DNA of 64,000 nt from CBFIGX01 sp965662265. GTDB taxonomy: Bacteria > Bacteroidota > Bacteroidia > Flavobacteriales > UBA7430. The stretch is taken from NCBI GenBank assembly GCA_965662265.1, contig CBFIGX010000001.1, forward strand, positions 248,001 to 312,000, given 5' to 3'. Below are positions 1 through 9,230 of the stretch, in pieces (the stretch's first letter is position 1; the number at the start of each line of letters is the position of its first letter). The position numbers and the translations under genes were made by a program. A model generated the notes under the pieces. It saw only the letters and a program-made list of their open reading frames with translations. It had not been told where the DNA came from and did no database searches.

Positions 1-1
1 A

Positions 2-604
2 CAATTCTTAGAATTGAACGGGAGGCCTGTAATTATGCATACCATAGAAAAATTTTACCTAGCATCTAGAAGCATAAAAATAATTCTTGTACTTCCTAAG
101 GCCCATCATTCTACTTGGCAAGGACTATGCAAAAAATACTATTTTAATTTACCACACCAACTCTGTGAAGGCGGCCCAAGTAGATTTCAATCTGTAAAAA
201 ACGGATTAAAATATTGCAGTGCTGATGGTCTTATTGCAGTGCACGACGGGGTAAGACCACTAGTAAGTCCTAAATTAATTACTGAGCTCTATCAGCGAAC
301 CGCGGCCAAAAACGCCGTAATTCCTGTAAGCCCATTGGTAGAATCTATACGAAAGGTAAACGGAACAGATAGCAAAGCTCTAGACAGAAACCAGTATGTG
401 AGCGTACAAACACCACAATGCTTTAAGGCGAAGATACTTCACGAAGCCTACAGCATGCCAGAGCAAGTACATTTTACAGACGACGCCTCGGTAGTAGAAG
501 CATCTGGAATTACCGTTAGCCTAGCACAAGGAGAAGCAAACAACTTAAAAATTACCACTCCTAAAGACCTTCTCCTGGCAGAATCTCTTTTAAAGAACCC
601 ATAA
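2..604 (+). CDS. ispD: 2-C-methyl-D-erythritol 4-phosphate cytidylyltransferase, 5' end missing
   Basis: Transfers CMP from CTP to methylerythritol phosphate in the non-mevalonate isoprenoid pathway, in the cytosol. The reading frame is open to the left edge of the window (it reads QFLELNGRPV before the first candidate start), so the N-terminal nucleotide-binding glycine-rich loop lies outside. Visible family features are the HDGVRPLVS segment, the VQTPQCF segment and the FTDDAS segment near the C-terminus, all typical of IspD. About 25 N-terminal residues are absent. Another gene of the same pathway, dxr, lies at 26 kb. The assignment is firm; the true start cannot be seen. Confidence 0.93.
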   Translation, partial: QFLELNGRPVIMHTIEKFYLASRSIKIILVLPKAHHSTWQGLCKKYYFNLPHQLCEGGPSRFQSVKNGLKYCSADGLIAVHDGVRPLVSPKLITELYQRTAAKNAVIPVSPLVESIRKVNGTDSKALDRNQYVSVQTPQCFKAKILHEAYSMPEQVHFTDDASVVEASGITVSLAQGEANNLKITTPKDLLLAESLLKNP

Positions 605-684
605 AAAAATCATTCCTATCCCCGATTTACAATTAAAAAAGGTAGATTAAAACAATTACATATTGTGTAAAACTAATAGTTACA

Positions 685-692
685 TATATTTG
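685..692 (+). promoter_or_regulatory. Bacteroidota-type -7 promoter element
   Basis: TATATTTG matches the TAnnTTTG -7 consensus of Bacteroidota. A TTG lies 19 bases upstream (663-665) as a possible -33 element. It precedes the LytTR gene by 28 bases. Confidence 0.55.
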
Positions 693-720
693 TTTATGTA
701 TATTTTGTCTATATTTATGC

Positions 721-981
721 ATGTTTAGAAATGAACTTGACAAACAAAAACCACAGAATCATAAAATTGTGTTTAATACTAAAGACGGATTTTATGTATT
801 GAAGTCTTCTGAAATAATCTATATTAAGAGTTGTTGCGATTACTTAGAGATATATTCAACGCGCACAGAAATTATCAATAGCTCCAAACGACTAAAAAGT
901 CTCAAAAACATTCTCTCAAATCCTGCTTTTTTTAGATCCCATAGATCCTACATCATTAATTACAAACGCTTTATACCATAG
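721..981 (+). CDS. Short stand-alone LytTR-type DNA-binding protein, possibly C-terminally truncated
   Basis: An 86-residue protein made almost entirely of a LytTR DNA-binding domain (residues about 17-86). Family hallmarks are the DGFYVLKSSEIIYIKS segment, a Y-L-E-I-Y strand and the FFRSHRSYIIN helix and strand. LytTR domains normally run about 100 residues and continue after the HRSY motif with two more strands; here a TAG stop comes a few residues after it. There is no receiver domain or histidine kinase beside it. It may be a small regulator or the remnant of a truncated one; the target is unknown. An upstream TAnnTTTG element suggests its own promoter. Confidence 0.6.
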   Translation: MFRNELDKQKPQNHKIVFNTKDGFYVLKSSEIIYIKSCCDYLEIYSTRTEIINSSKRLKSLKNILSNPAFFRSHRSYIINYKRFIP

Positions 982-1021
982 CCTTTTGAAGGCTTGTAGT
1001 ACAAAAGAAATTTATAAAAAA

Positions 1022-2191
1022 CTAGGCCAACACTTTTACCTTAGATGCTTTTGTAAGGACAGTGCCCTCAAGCCCTTGTATGAGAAGCACTCCAGGCCTG
1101 TTGCCAGCAACAAAAGCACCCAAATCATTAAAACCTAATGCCTCGGCACCATTTTTACAAGCCCATAACAACAACTCTTCGGTTGGGATATGTGGAAATT
1201 TACTCTGTATAAATTGGAGCTCTTCTAGCATGTTTAAAGTTTTGTTAGAAGCCAAAGAGTCGGTGCCTACGGTAATCTTTAACTGGTGCTGGCGCCACAA
1301 GTCGTAGTTGGGCAAACGTCGCTCTATATACCAGTTAGATTTTGGACAAGTACACCAATAAACCTGATTAAAATATTGTTCAACCTTGCGTATGTCATCA
1401 TCTTCAGAACAAGTGTTATGAACCAATAACAAGCGTTGGTCTGGACTTAAAAACGAAAGCAAACTGTAATCGGAAGAACTGCCTTGAAAAGATTTTTGCT
1501 GGCTCATATCTAATCCCCTGGCTTCAAAAGATTCCATTAGTTCGCCTTGGCCCTTTTGAAACAACTCCATCTCTGAGGGGGTTTCTTGGTGATGTATGCT
1601 TACAAGTTCATTATCAGAGTGCATATAAATTGCCTCCAAAAGCTCCCTAGACAAAGTATATGGTGAGTGCGGCACCAAAGAAGCCGATAGATTATTACTG
1701 CGAAACTCCTCTAACAAATGCAAGCCTTTTCCTATAATTTCTGGAGCCTTTGAAGGGTCTAAACCATAGAGCTCTACAAAAGAATGATATCGAATAGGAC
1801 TTTCTATTTTAAGGCCAATGCTATGATCTGCATTAGAAATATCACCTACCGCTACAGTTCCAGTATCGCGCATGTACTGATCTGCCGCCTTTAAGGCTGC
1901 ATCTAAATGTTCTGTGGCTTGGCTGCGTTTTTTGGGTATTTGGGCCACAAAAGCAGGTAAGCCTGTGCCCTCGCCTACCAAGTTTTTCATATGCGAAAGC
2001 TCTAAATGGCAATGGGTGTTCACAAAACCCGGGCACAAAAGTCCTTCGTATCTCTCTACTTCAAATTGATCGGTTATGGGTGCCACATCTGTATAATGTA
2101 TGATGGTGCCATCATCTTCTATATATAGATAAGCATTTTCTAGAATTGGCCCATGGAGTGGTGCAATATAAGTGGCGTGAAGAATGCGCAT
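1022..2191 (-). CDS. Amidohydrolase superfamily protein (aminodeoxyfutalosine deaminase / chlorohydrolase-like)
   Basis: A 389-residue metal-dependent hydrolase. The metal-binding motif HCHLE sits near residue 60, a second histidine in LVPHSPYT near 175, HH in SIHHQETP near 200, and the catalytic aspartate in VGTDSLASN near 310, in the canonical amidohydrolase order. The family includes cytosine, guanine and aminodeoxyfutalosine deaminases. The related flavobacterial proteins are often named aminofutalosine deaminase-like, but no other futalosine-pathway gene lies nearby, so the substrate is open. It is transcribed alone, with a TATCTTTG element 14 bases before the ATG. Confidence 0.8.
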   Translation of the reverse strand: MRILHATYIAPLHGPILENAYLYIEDDGTIIHYTDVAPITDQFEVERYEGLLCPGFVNTHCHLELSHMKNLVGEGTGLPAFVAQIPKKRSQATEHLDAALKAADQYMRDTGTVAVGDISNADHSIGLKIESPIRYHSFVELYGLDPSKAPEIIGKGLHLLEEFRSNNLSASLVPHSPYTLSRELLEAIYMHSDNELVSIHHQETPSEMELFQKGQGELMESFEARGLDMSQQKSFQGSSSDYSLLSFLSPDQRLLLVHNTCSEDDDIRKVEQYFNQVYWCTCPKSNWYIERRLPNYDLWRQHQLKITVGTDSLASNKTLNMLEELQFIQSKFPHIPTEELLLWACKNGAEALGFNDLGAFVAGNRPGVLLIQGLEGTVLTKASKVKVLA

Positions 2192-2205
2192 TTTTACAGT
2201 TTATG

Positions 2206-2213
2206 CAAAGATA
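2206..2213 (-). promoter_or_regulatory. Bacteroidota-type -7 promoter element
   Basis: The minus strand reads TATCTTTG, a full TAnnTTTG match, 14 bases before the ATG of the amidohydrolase gene. Confidence 0.6.
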
Positions 2214-2286
2214 CGAAAGCTCTATGTGCCGATATCTCATATATGCCATTATTCTTTATTGAAAATTAAAGGTGATACATAATGCG

Positions 2287-2294
2287 TATCTTTG
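2287..2294 (+). promoter_or_regulatory. -7 promoter element directly before rlmN
   Basis: TATCTTTG lies five bases before the ATG at 2300. It overlaps an alternative upstream ATG (2282), which therefore cannot easily be the start. The expected transcript would have almost no leader. Confidence 0.6.
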
Positions 2295-2299
2295 CTGTG

Positions 2300-3343
2300 A
2301 TGAAAGAGGTAATTAAGAAAGACATACGGCTATTAAGCAAAGAGGAACTCAAAGCTTTTTTTGTAAACAAACAAGAAAAAGCCTTTCGTTCTAAGCAGGT
2401 GTATGAGTGGATTTGGAAGAAGTCCGCCACCCACTTTGACCAGATGACTAACCTTTCCTTAAAGACCCGCGAATTATTAAGCCAACACTTTACCATTAAT
2501 GCGGTAAAAGTAGACAACTGCCAGTACAGTAACGATGGTACCATCAAAAATGCATTTAAACTTCACGATGGCAGAATTTGCGAAGGGGTTTTGATTCCTA
2601 CCGATTCTCGAATGACAGCTTGTATATCATCGCAAGTAGGCTGTAGTTTGGCTTGTGCTTTTTGTGCTACTGGAAAGCTAAAACGCATGCGTAACATAGA
2701 AGCGGCAGAAATTTACGATCAAGTGCGAATTATTCGAGATCAGGCAGAAAAGCATCATGGCCAGTCGCTGTCCAACATCGTTTATATGGGTATGGGAGAG
2801 CCTCTTCTCAACTACAAAAATATGATATCTTCAATAGAGAGAATAACCTCTGAAGAAGGATTGGGCATGTCGCCAAAGCGAATTACCGTTTCTACAGCTG
2901 GGGTCGCCAAAATGATAGAAAAACTAGCTGACGACAATGTAAAATTTAACTTAGCCCTTTCTTTACATGCCGCCAACGACGAGAAGAGAAATAAAATTAT
3001 GGGTATCAATGAAACCAATAATTTAGACATCCTCGCCAAGGCACTAAAATACTTTTACGCTAAAACCAAAACCCGCGTAACTTACGAATACATCATCTTC
3101 GATAATTTTAATGATGAAATTGAAGATGCCAAAGAGTTGTATGCTTTCAGTAAGCATATCCCATGTAAAGTAAATATCATTGAATATAATCCTATAGACG
3201 GCGAAGAGTTTAAGCAAGCCAAAACAAACAAGGTAAACGCCTTTATGGCCTATCTCGAACAAAGGGGTGTAGTGGTAAATATAAGAAGAAGTCGCGGAAA
3301 AGATATAGATGCGGCCTGCGGGCAACTGGCAAATAAGAGCTAA
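2300..3343 (+). CDS. rlmN: 23S rRNA (adenine2503-C2)- and tRNA (adenine37-C2)-methyltransferase RlmN
   Basis: A radical-SAM methyltransferase that makes 2-methyladenosine in 23S rRNA and some tRNAs. The 4Fe-4S motif CAFCAT (CxxxCxxC in context) is at about residue 115. The NIVYMGMGEPLLNY segment and the C-terminal RRSRGKDIDAACGQL segment with the catalytic cysteine are all present. An ATG at 2282 would add six residues, but a TATCTTTG promoter element overlaps it, so the ATG at 2300 is preferred; homologues also begin near the KKDIR segment. Length (347 residues) is normal for the family. The gene is divergent from the amidohydrolase. Confidence 0.96.
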   Translation: MKEVIKKDIRLLSKEELKAFFVNKQEKAFRSKQVYEWIWKKSATHFDQMTNLSLKTRELLSQHFTINAVKVDNCQYSNDGTIKNAFKLHDGRICEGVLIPTDSRMTACISSQVGCSLACAFCATGKLKRMRNIEAAEIYDQVRIIRDQAEKHHGQSLSNIVYMGMGEPLLNYKNMISSIERITSEEGLGMSPKRITVSTAGVAKMIEKLADDNVKFNLALSLHAANDEKRNKIMGINETNNLDILAKALKYFYAKTKTRVTYEYIIFDNFNDEIEDAKELYAFSKHIPCKVNIIEYNPIDGEEFKQAKTNKVNAFMAYLEQRGVVVNIRRSRGKDIDAACGQLANKS

Positions 3344-3384
3344 TTATTTGACATTAAGCTTGATTATAAACTGCTAAAGATTCG

Positions 3385-3392
3385 TATTTTTG
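3385..3392 (+). promoter_or_regulatory. -7 promoter element directly before the polyprenyl synthase gene
   Basis: TATTTTTG matches TAnnTTTG and ends six bases before the GTG start at 3399. This supports the GTG start over a TTG that lies inside the element. Confidence 0.55.
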
Positions 3393-3398
3393 CACTTC

Positions 3399-4373
3399 GT
3401 GTCGGTAATAGATGATATAAAAGCACCTATAAAGGTAGAGATGGACTCTTTTGAGTCAAAGTTTAAGAAGTCTATGGCATCTAAGGTGCCTCTACTCGAC
3501 AAAATCACACACTACATTGTAAAGCGAAAAGGAAAGCAGATGCGCCCTATGTTCGTGTTTTTAAGTGCCAAACTCTGCGGCACTGTTAACGAAAGTAGTT
3601 ACAGAGGAGCATCTATGATTGAGCTACTGCATACGGCAACCTTGGTCCACGACGATGTGGTAGACGATGCTAATATGCGCCGTGGCTTTTTCTCTATCAA
3701 TGCCCTTTGGAAAAATAAAATTGCTGTACTCGTTGGCGATTTTTTACTTTCTAAAGGACTTCTCTTAGCGGTTAAAAATGAAGATTTTCATCTACTAAAA
3801 ATTACTTCTAAGGCTGTAGAAGAAATGAGCGAAGGGGAATTATTGCAAATTGAAAAAGCTCGTAAACTAGATATTGTTGAAGATGTGTACTACGATATTA
3901 TTCGTAAAAAGACAGCTTCTTTAATTGCAGCCTGTTGTGCAGTAGGTTGTGCATCGGTAAATAAAGAGAAAGCACTGGAGGAAAAAATGTGGAACTTTGG
4001 TGAGGCCATAGGAATTGCCTTTCAAATTAAAGACGACCTCTTCGACTACCAAAAACAAGGAATTATTGGCAAACCAGTAGGAATAGATATTAAAGAGCAA
4101 AAAATGACCCTTCCGCTTATTTATGCCTTGCAAAATTGCGATAGTTCTAAGCGAAGAGAAGTCATAAGAACCATAAAAAAACATCATAACAAACCCAAAA
4201 AAGTCAAGGAAGTGATTGCCTTTGTGCAGAAATCTGGCGGATTAGAATATGCAAAAGAGAAGATGCACGAATATCAAGCAAAAGCAATAAATATTATTTC
4301 TGACTTCCCCAATTCTGATGCCAAAAAATCACTCGAGGCACTTATTCAATACGTCATCAATAGGAAGAAGTAA
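3399..4373 (+). CDS. Polyprenyl diphosphate synthase (octaprenyl/solanesyl type)
   Basis: Condenses isopentenyl diphosphate units into a long-chain allylic diphosphate, probably the menaquinone side chain. Both aspartate-rich motifs are present: HDDVVDDA near residue 90 and KDDLFDY near 210, with the KGKQMRPM segment near 45. Length is 324 residues. The GTG at 3399 is chosen because the protein then starts (M)SVIDDIKAPI as in flavobacterial homologues and because a TAnnTTTG element covers the upstream TTG. Chain length cannot be deduced with certainty. Together with ispD and dxr it represents isoprenoid metabolism in this window. Confidence 0.9.
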   Translation: MSVIDDIKAPIKVEMDSFESKFKKSMASKVPLLDKITHYIVKRKGKQMRPMFVFLSAKLCGTVNESSYRGASMIELLHTATLVHDDVVDDANMRRGFFSINALWKNKIAVLVGDFLLSKGLLLAVKNEDFHLLKITSKAVEEMSEGELLQIEKARKLDIVEDVYYDIIRKKTASLIAACCAVGCASVNKEKALEEKMWNFGEAIGIAFQIKDDLFDYQKQGIIGKPVGIDIKEQKMTLPLIYALQNCDSSKRREVIRTIKKHHNKPKKVKEVIAFVQKSGGLEYAKEKMHEYQAKAINIISDFPNSDAKKSLEALIQYVINRKK

Positions 4374-4475
4374 ACAACAGTTTCTCAAAAAAATACCCTT
4401 GTTTCATCGTTCCTCTTTAAAAGCTCTAGCCCGACCAATCTTTTTTTCTATTTTTAAGGTTCTAAATTTTCAATA

Positions 4476-6401
4476 TTGATCCCAAAGGAAACCATAGACC
4501 TTATTTTCGAAACAGCTCGTATAGACGAGGTGGTAGGTGACTTTGTAAACTTAAAAAAACGCGGGGTTAATATGTTGGGCAATTGTCCTTTTCACGACGA
4601 AAAAACACCCTCATTTACTGTTTCTCCCGCCAAAGGAATTTACAAATGTTTTGGTTGCGGCAAAGGAGGTAACGCCGTAAACTTTGTGATGGATCATGAG
4701 CATTTTAGCTATCCCGAAGCCCTAAAATATTTGGCTAACAAATATAATATCTTCATTGAAGAAGTCGCAAAAACACCAGAACAAGAAGAAGCTGCCAACC
4801 AACGAGAAAGTCTATTTATTGTTAGCAACAAGGCCAATGACTACTTTCAAGATCAACTCCTGCATAGTTCCGAAGGGAAAGCCATAGGATTAAGCTATTT
4901 TAAAGAAAGAGGCTACCGTGAAGAAACCCTAAAAAAGTTTCAGCTGGGATATAGCCCTGAAAAGAAGGATGCTTTTAGTACTTATGCTATTTCTGAAGGC
5001 TATAAAGTCGAGTATTTAGAGAAATCTGGACTCAGCATTATAAAAGGCACAAAAACCATTGACCGATTTAGAGGAAGGGTTATGTTTCCCATTCATTCTT
5101 TGTCTGGAAGAGTGCTAGGATTTGGTGGCCGTATCTTAAAAAATAATGTAAAGGCAGCAAAATACCTCAACTCTCCCGAAAGCGATATATACCATAAAAG
5201 CAAAGTACTTTATGGAATGTTCTATGCTAAAAATAGTCTCGTAAAAAAAGATATGTGTTTGCTAGTAGAGGGTTATACTGATGTCATTTCTATGCACCAA
5301 GCAGGTATAGAAAATGTGGTAGCCTCATCAGGAACCTCACTAACTATAGAGCAGATAAAACTAATAAAACGATTTACAAATAATATTACATTGCTTTTTG
5401 ACGGCGATGCGGCAGGTTTAAAAGCAGCGCTAAGAGGCGTGGACCTCATTCTACAAGAAGGTCTTAACGTAAAAGTGGTCACTTTTCCTGACGGCGAAGA
5501 TCCAGACTCTTACTCTAAAAAGGTAAGTGCCGAAGAGTTGGAAAACTATATTAGTAAGCAAGCCAAAGACTTTATCGGATTTAAATGTTCCTTGCTTTTA
5601 AAGGATACACAAGATGATCCTGCCAAAAAAGCAGCACTAATTAAAAATATAGCCGCAACTATTGCGCTTATTCCAGATGCCATTGCCCGTTCGGTATACG
5701 CCCAGAGTACTTCTAAAATTCTCGATATTGAAGAAAGTCTTATTCTTAATAACATTGCTCAGAACATAAGATCAAGATCCGGGGTTACATCTAGCGCTAA
5801 CATGGAGGTTGTTAGCACGCCAAAAAAAGAAATCGGATTAAAATCAATGACGATTCATCTAGAGGAAATCACTCTAATAAGACTTTTGGTCATTTATGGA
5901 ACTAGCACACTTCGTTTTGAATACGAAAATGAGGAAGAAGAATTAGAAGAAACCACAATTTCTGTAGCCGAATATATCATCTCAGAGTTAGAGCAAGATG
6001 AAATTCACTTTACCAATGAAAAATACGCTTTTATCTACAACTGTTTTATTGACGAACTAAATAATACGGGTCATATTTTAGAAAGCAATTATTTCGTGAG
6101 ACACCAAGATCAAGGAATATCTCAAATAAGCTCAGAGCTATTGAGTACAAAACATCAACTATCGGACTGGTCTAAAAAAGAAATTTTCGTACCTCAGGAA
6201 GCGGACAAATTAAAGGAGCTTGTAACAGAATCTATTATTCGCTTAAAAGCAAAACAAGTAAAGCTTAAAATCCGCCAGATGCTCGAAGCCATGAAAAAAG
6301 AAGACGTGAATGAAGCAGAACGAGCTGATTTTATGGCTAAATTTCAGAAACTTAGTCATCTTTCACAACACATAGAAAAAAAATTGGGTAGAGAGTGTTA
6401 A
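4476..6401 (+). CDS. dnaG: DNA primase DnaG
   Basis: Synthesises RNA primers for the replication fork. The N-terminal CHC2 zinc-binding domain shows CPFHDEKTPSF followed by KCFGCGKGGN (residues about 38-68). A catalytic core with a TOPRIM domain follows: LLVEGYTDVISMHQAG near 263 and LFDGDAAGLKAA near 308. The C-terminal part (about 430-641) is diverged, as usual for the helicase-interacting region. The start is a TTG at 4476; no ATG precedes the conserved ETIDLIFETARI segment. It converges on recJ, and a hairpin spans both stop codons. Confidence 0.96.
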   Translation: MIPKETIDLIFETARIDEVVGDFVNLKKRGVNMLGNCPFHDEKTPSFTVSPAKGIYKCFGCGKGGNAVNFVMDHEHFSYPEALKYLANKYNIFIEEVAKTPEQEEAANQRESLFIVSNKANDYFQDQLLHSSEGKAIGLSYFKERGYREETLKKFQLGYSPEKKDAFSTYAISEGYKVEYLEKSGLSIIKGTKTIDRFRGRVMFPIHSLSGRVLGFGGRILKNNVKAAKYLNSPESDIYHKSKVLYGMFYAKNSLVKKDMCLLVEGYTDVISMHQAGIENVVASSGTSLTIEQIKLIKRFTNNITLLFDGDAAGLKAALRGVDLILQEGLNVKVVTFPDGEDPDSYSKKVSAEELENYISKQAKDFIGFKCSLLLKDTQDDPAKKAALIKNIAATIALIPDAIARSVYAQSTSKILDIEESLILNNIAQNIRSRSGVTSSANMEVVSTPKKEIGLKSMTIHLEEITLIRLLVIYGTSTLRFEYENEEEELEETTISVAEYIISELEQDEIHFTNEKYAFIYNCFIDELNNTGHILESNYFVRHQDQGISQISSELLSTKHQLSDWSKKEIFVPQEADKLKELVTESIIRLKAKQVKLKIRQMLEAMKKEDVNEAERADFMAKFQKLSHLSQHIEKKLGREC

Positions 6402-6420
6402 AACCCTTAATGGGTTTTAA
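6398..6420. terminator. Hairpin shared by the convergent dnaG and recJ stops
   Basis: A perfect 9-base-pair stem (6398-6406 with 6412-6420) and a five-base loop. It covers the TAA of dnaG (6399-6401) and the TAA of recJ (6407-6409, minus strand). The A/T-rich stem ends give a short U tract in either direction, so it probably terminates both transcripts. Confidence 0.6.
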
Positions 6421-8119
6421 TATCCTTAACAGACAGTTGTATTGTAGATTTATTTCTCCAAGTATTTTCTGTTATAGCATAACAAATGTCAAAGCTTAAG
6501 CCCTTAGTAATATAACTGTAATGCTGCCCCATCTTAAAAGCAATACCATACATCTCTTCTAAAGGTTCTTGTTGGGTACACATATGAAGTTTAAGATGGG
6601 CTAACTCTGCACCTACCTGTTTGGTGTATCCTCTGTCTAATACATTCTTTGTAACAAAAAGAGGCGCCCTATTATCAGGGCCAAAAGGTTCAAATTGTTT
6701 GAGGATATTGTAAAATTTATAATTGATATCAGCAAAATCTAATTCGTCATCTATCTCTACTATTTCTTGCAAAGAAGATTTCGTAATTGTTTGGGAAACC
6801 TCCCGGTTGAATGCTTCTTTAAACAACGTATAGTTTTCTTCTAAAATGGTTAATCCTGCAGCGTACTTGTGCCCTCCAAATTGCTTTATGTATTTGCTGC
6901 AAGCTTCCAGTGCAGCATACACATCAAAGCCTTTTACCGAGCGTACAGAAGCTGTGAGTAACCCATTACTTTTGGTGAAAACAACGGTAGGTCTATAATA
7001 AGTTTCTATAAGCCTTGAGGCCACAATACCTAGAACGCCCTTGTGCCATTCTGGATGATAAACTACTGAGGATGGATCCTGTTCCTCGCCATGATCAATA
7101 ATTTGGTCGATGGCTTCCTTTGCGATGCGCTGATCATGCGCACGTCGATCCGTATTAAATTCTTCAATTTTAATTGCAGTTTCTATAGCCTTTGCTTCAT
7201 TTTCTTCAATTAAAAGACGTACAGCATTATGTGCGTGATTCATCCTGCCTGCAGCATTTATTCTGGGAGCAATGGTAAATACTACATCGGTAATAGTCAT
7301 AGTGCCAAAACGTTTATGCTCTTGTGCAAGGGCTTTTAGTCCTGCTCTAGGTTGACTATTTAACTTCCTTAATCCATAATAGGCAAGCACTCTGTTTTCA
7401 CCAACAATAGGCACTATGTCCGCACCAATTGCTATAGCCACATAATCTAGATATGGATATGCTATTTGTGGCTCTAAGTTATGATGGATTAAGTAGGCTT
7501 GTATAAGCTTAAATCCAACTCCACAGCCACAAAGCTCTTTAAATGGGTATGAACAATCGTTCCTTTTTGGATCTAATACGGCGTAAGCATTAGGTATTTG
7601 TTCTCCAGGCCTGTGGTGGTCACAAATAATAATATCTAATCCTTTTGATTGGGCATAACTTATCTTGTCAACCGCTTTTATTCCACAGTCTAAACATATC
7701 ATGAGAGTAATTCCTTTTTCTATCGCATCATCTATTCCGCGGTAAGAAATTCCGTAGCCCTCAGAATATCTATCTGGAATATAGTAATCGCAGGTGGCTC
7801 CTTGATTCTTCAAAAAGCTAAACATCATACTCACAGAGGTGGTTCCATCCACATCATAATCGCCATAAACTCTGATAATTTCACGATTACTAAGAGCTTT
7901 ATGTATTCGAGACACTGCTAGGGACATGTCTTTCATTGAAAAAGGATCATGTAAGCTGTCTAATGAAGGACGAAAAAAGTCTTTGGCTTTTTGATAAGTG
8001 TCTATACCTCTACTTACCAACAAGCTACATATGGTTTTGGAAATCCCAAGTTCTTTATGCAACGAAAACACACGTTGACTGTCGGGCTTAGGTTTATATT
8101 TCCATTGCTTTACATTCAT
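6407..8119 (-). CDS. recJ: Single-stranded-DNA-specific exonuclease RecJ
   Basis: A 5'-3' single-strand DNA exonuclease in recombination and mismatch/base-excision repair. The DHH phosphoesterase motifs are visible: GDYDVDGTTS near residue 90, CLDCGIK near 143, the signature DHHRPGE near 165, and the DHHA1 part with FGGHKYAAGLTI near 415. A C-terminal OB-like region follows (about 450-570). Length of 570 residues is normal. The ATG start lies 27 bases downstream of the DAHP synthase-chorismate mutase stop, so it could be co-transcribed with that gene. Confidence 0.96.
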   Translation of the reverse strand: MNVKQWKYKPKPDSQRVFSLHKELGISKTICSLLVSRGIDTYQKAKDFFRPSLDSLHDPFSMKDMSLAVSRIHKALSNREIIRVYGDYDVDGTTSVSMMFSFLKNQGATCDYYIPDRYSEGYGISYRGIDDAIEKGITLMICLDCGIKAVDKISYAQSKGLDIIICDHHRPGEQIPNAYAVLDPKRNDCSYPFKELCGCGVGFKLIQAYLIHHNLEPQIAYPYLDYVAIAIGADIVPIVGENRVLAYYGLRKLNSQPRAGLKALAQEHKRFGTMTITDVVFTIAPRINAAGRMNHAHNAVRLLIEENEAKAIETAIKIEEFNTDRRAHDQRIAKEAIDQIIDHGEEQDPSSVVYHPEWHKGVLGIVASRLIETYYRPTVVFTKSNGLLTASVRSVKGFDVYAALEACSKYIKQFGGHKYAAGLTILEENYTLFKEAFNREVSQTITKSSLQEIVEIDDELDFADINYKFYNILKQFEPFGPDNRAPLFVTKNVLDRGYTKQVGAELAHLKLHMCTQQEPLEEMYGIAFKMGQHYSYITKGLSFDICYAITENTWRNKSTIQLSVKDIKTH

Positions 8120-8146
8120 CTAATTATGGGTGTTGCCTTTGTAGGC

Positions 8147-9229
8147 TTATATTTTATTCTGAATATTAATGGAATGCTTATGAATAAGTTCGAATAATTC
8201 GTGAATAAGTTCTTTAGAGAGTCCCTTTTCTAAGCCATACTTCTTTTTAGATCTAAGAATTTCAAAGAATCTTTTGATTTGAAAAATCATGACTTGCTTG
8301 TCTTTCTTTTGGATTCCAATCTCCTCTACCAATTCCATCCTTTTGACTAGTGTGTCGAGGATTTCTTCATCATAGCTGTCAATTTTTTTACGCAAATCTC
8401 TGACTTTTATAGAAAAATTATCGTCTCCAAAATCGGGTTTTGGCAATATAAGCCCATGAATTAACCGGTGCAATTCATCTGGTTTTAATTGCTGTTTAGA
8501 ATCGCTAAGTGCATGGGCAGGATTTTCATGTGTTTCAATCATTAAACCGTCCATATCTAAATCTAGGGCTATCTGACTTACTTCACCAATTAAGGCGCTG
8601 TCTCCAGCTATATGACTAGGGTCGCAGATGATCGGCAATTGAGGCATCCACCGTTTTAATTTAATTGCCAACTCCCATTTAGGTAAATTTCTATACGGCC
8701 CTGCATCATAAGCGTAAAAGCCTCTATGTACCGCCATTAGTTGCTTAATACCACAAGCGTTAAATCGTTCTAAGGCTCCTATCCATAATCCTATGTCTGG
8801 ATGTAATGGATTTTTAACCAATACAGGAATGTCTACACCCTTCAGAGCTTCAGCAATTTCTTGAACGTAAAATGGATTCACGGTTGTTCGGGCACCAATC
8901 CACAAATAATCGATACCAGCCTTTAAGCAAGCCTCTACATGGTTGGTGTTGGCAACCTCAGTGGCTATAGGAATCCCTGTTTCCTCTCTTAACTCTTGAA
9001 CCCATTTTAAAGCAGGAACACCTATACCTTCAAAAGAGCCTGGTCTAGTTCTAGGTTTCCAAACACCTGCTCTAAAAATGGTGGCGTCGTTATGAGCAGC
9101 TAATGCTCTTCCTGTTGCCAATACTTGCGCGCGACTTTCTGCCGAACATGGGCCAGCAATCAAAAAAGGTTTTGTCCTTTTTTGTTGGTATAAAGAGTTT
9201 AATTTAATATTTAATTCTGTTTGACTCAA
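8147..9229 (-). CDS. Bifunctional 3-deoxy-7-phosphoheptulonate synthase / chorismate mutase
   Basis: A fusion enzyme for the first step of the shikimate pathway and the branch to prephenate. Residues about 1-260 form a type I-beta DAHP synthase: IAGPCSAES near 24, the RAGVWKPRTRPGSFEG segment near 54 and CDPSHIAGD near 200. Residues about 270-360 form an AroQ-class chorismate mutase, starting at KVRDLRKKIDSYDEEIL. The domain order is typical of Bacteroidota, where the mutase allows feedback control of the synthase. One base separates it from rsmI upstream, indicating an operon. Gene symbols differ between genomes, so none is given. Confidence 0.95.
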   Translation of the reverse strand: MSQTELNIKLNSLYQQKRTKPFLIAGPCSAESRAQVLATGRALAAHNDATIFRAGVWKPRTRPGSFEGIGVPALKWVQELREETGIPIATEVANTNHVEACLKAGIDYLWIGARTTVNPFYVQEIAEALKGVDIPVLVKNPLHPDIGLWIGALERFNACGIKQLMAVHRGFYAYDAGPYRNLPKWELAIKLKRWMPQLPIICDPSHIAGDSALIGEVSQIALDLDMDGLMIETHENPAHALSDSKQQLKPDELHRLIHGLILPKPDFGDDNFSIKVRDLRKKIDSYDEEILDTLVKRMELVEEIGIQKKDKQVMIFQIKRFFEILRSKKKYGLEKGLSKELIHELFELIHKHSINIQNKI

Positions 9230-9230
9230 T

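Noticed and set aside
982..1040. Possible frameshifted continuation of the LytTR gene
   Set aside because: The alternative frame after the stop does not resemble the last strands of a LytTR domain and runs into the amidohydrolase gene.
1062..1307. Open frames antisense to real genes, here within the amidohydrolase and similarly elsewhere
   Set aside because: They mirror the codons of the sense gene, have no promoter and show no recognisable domains.
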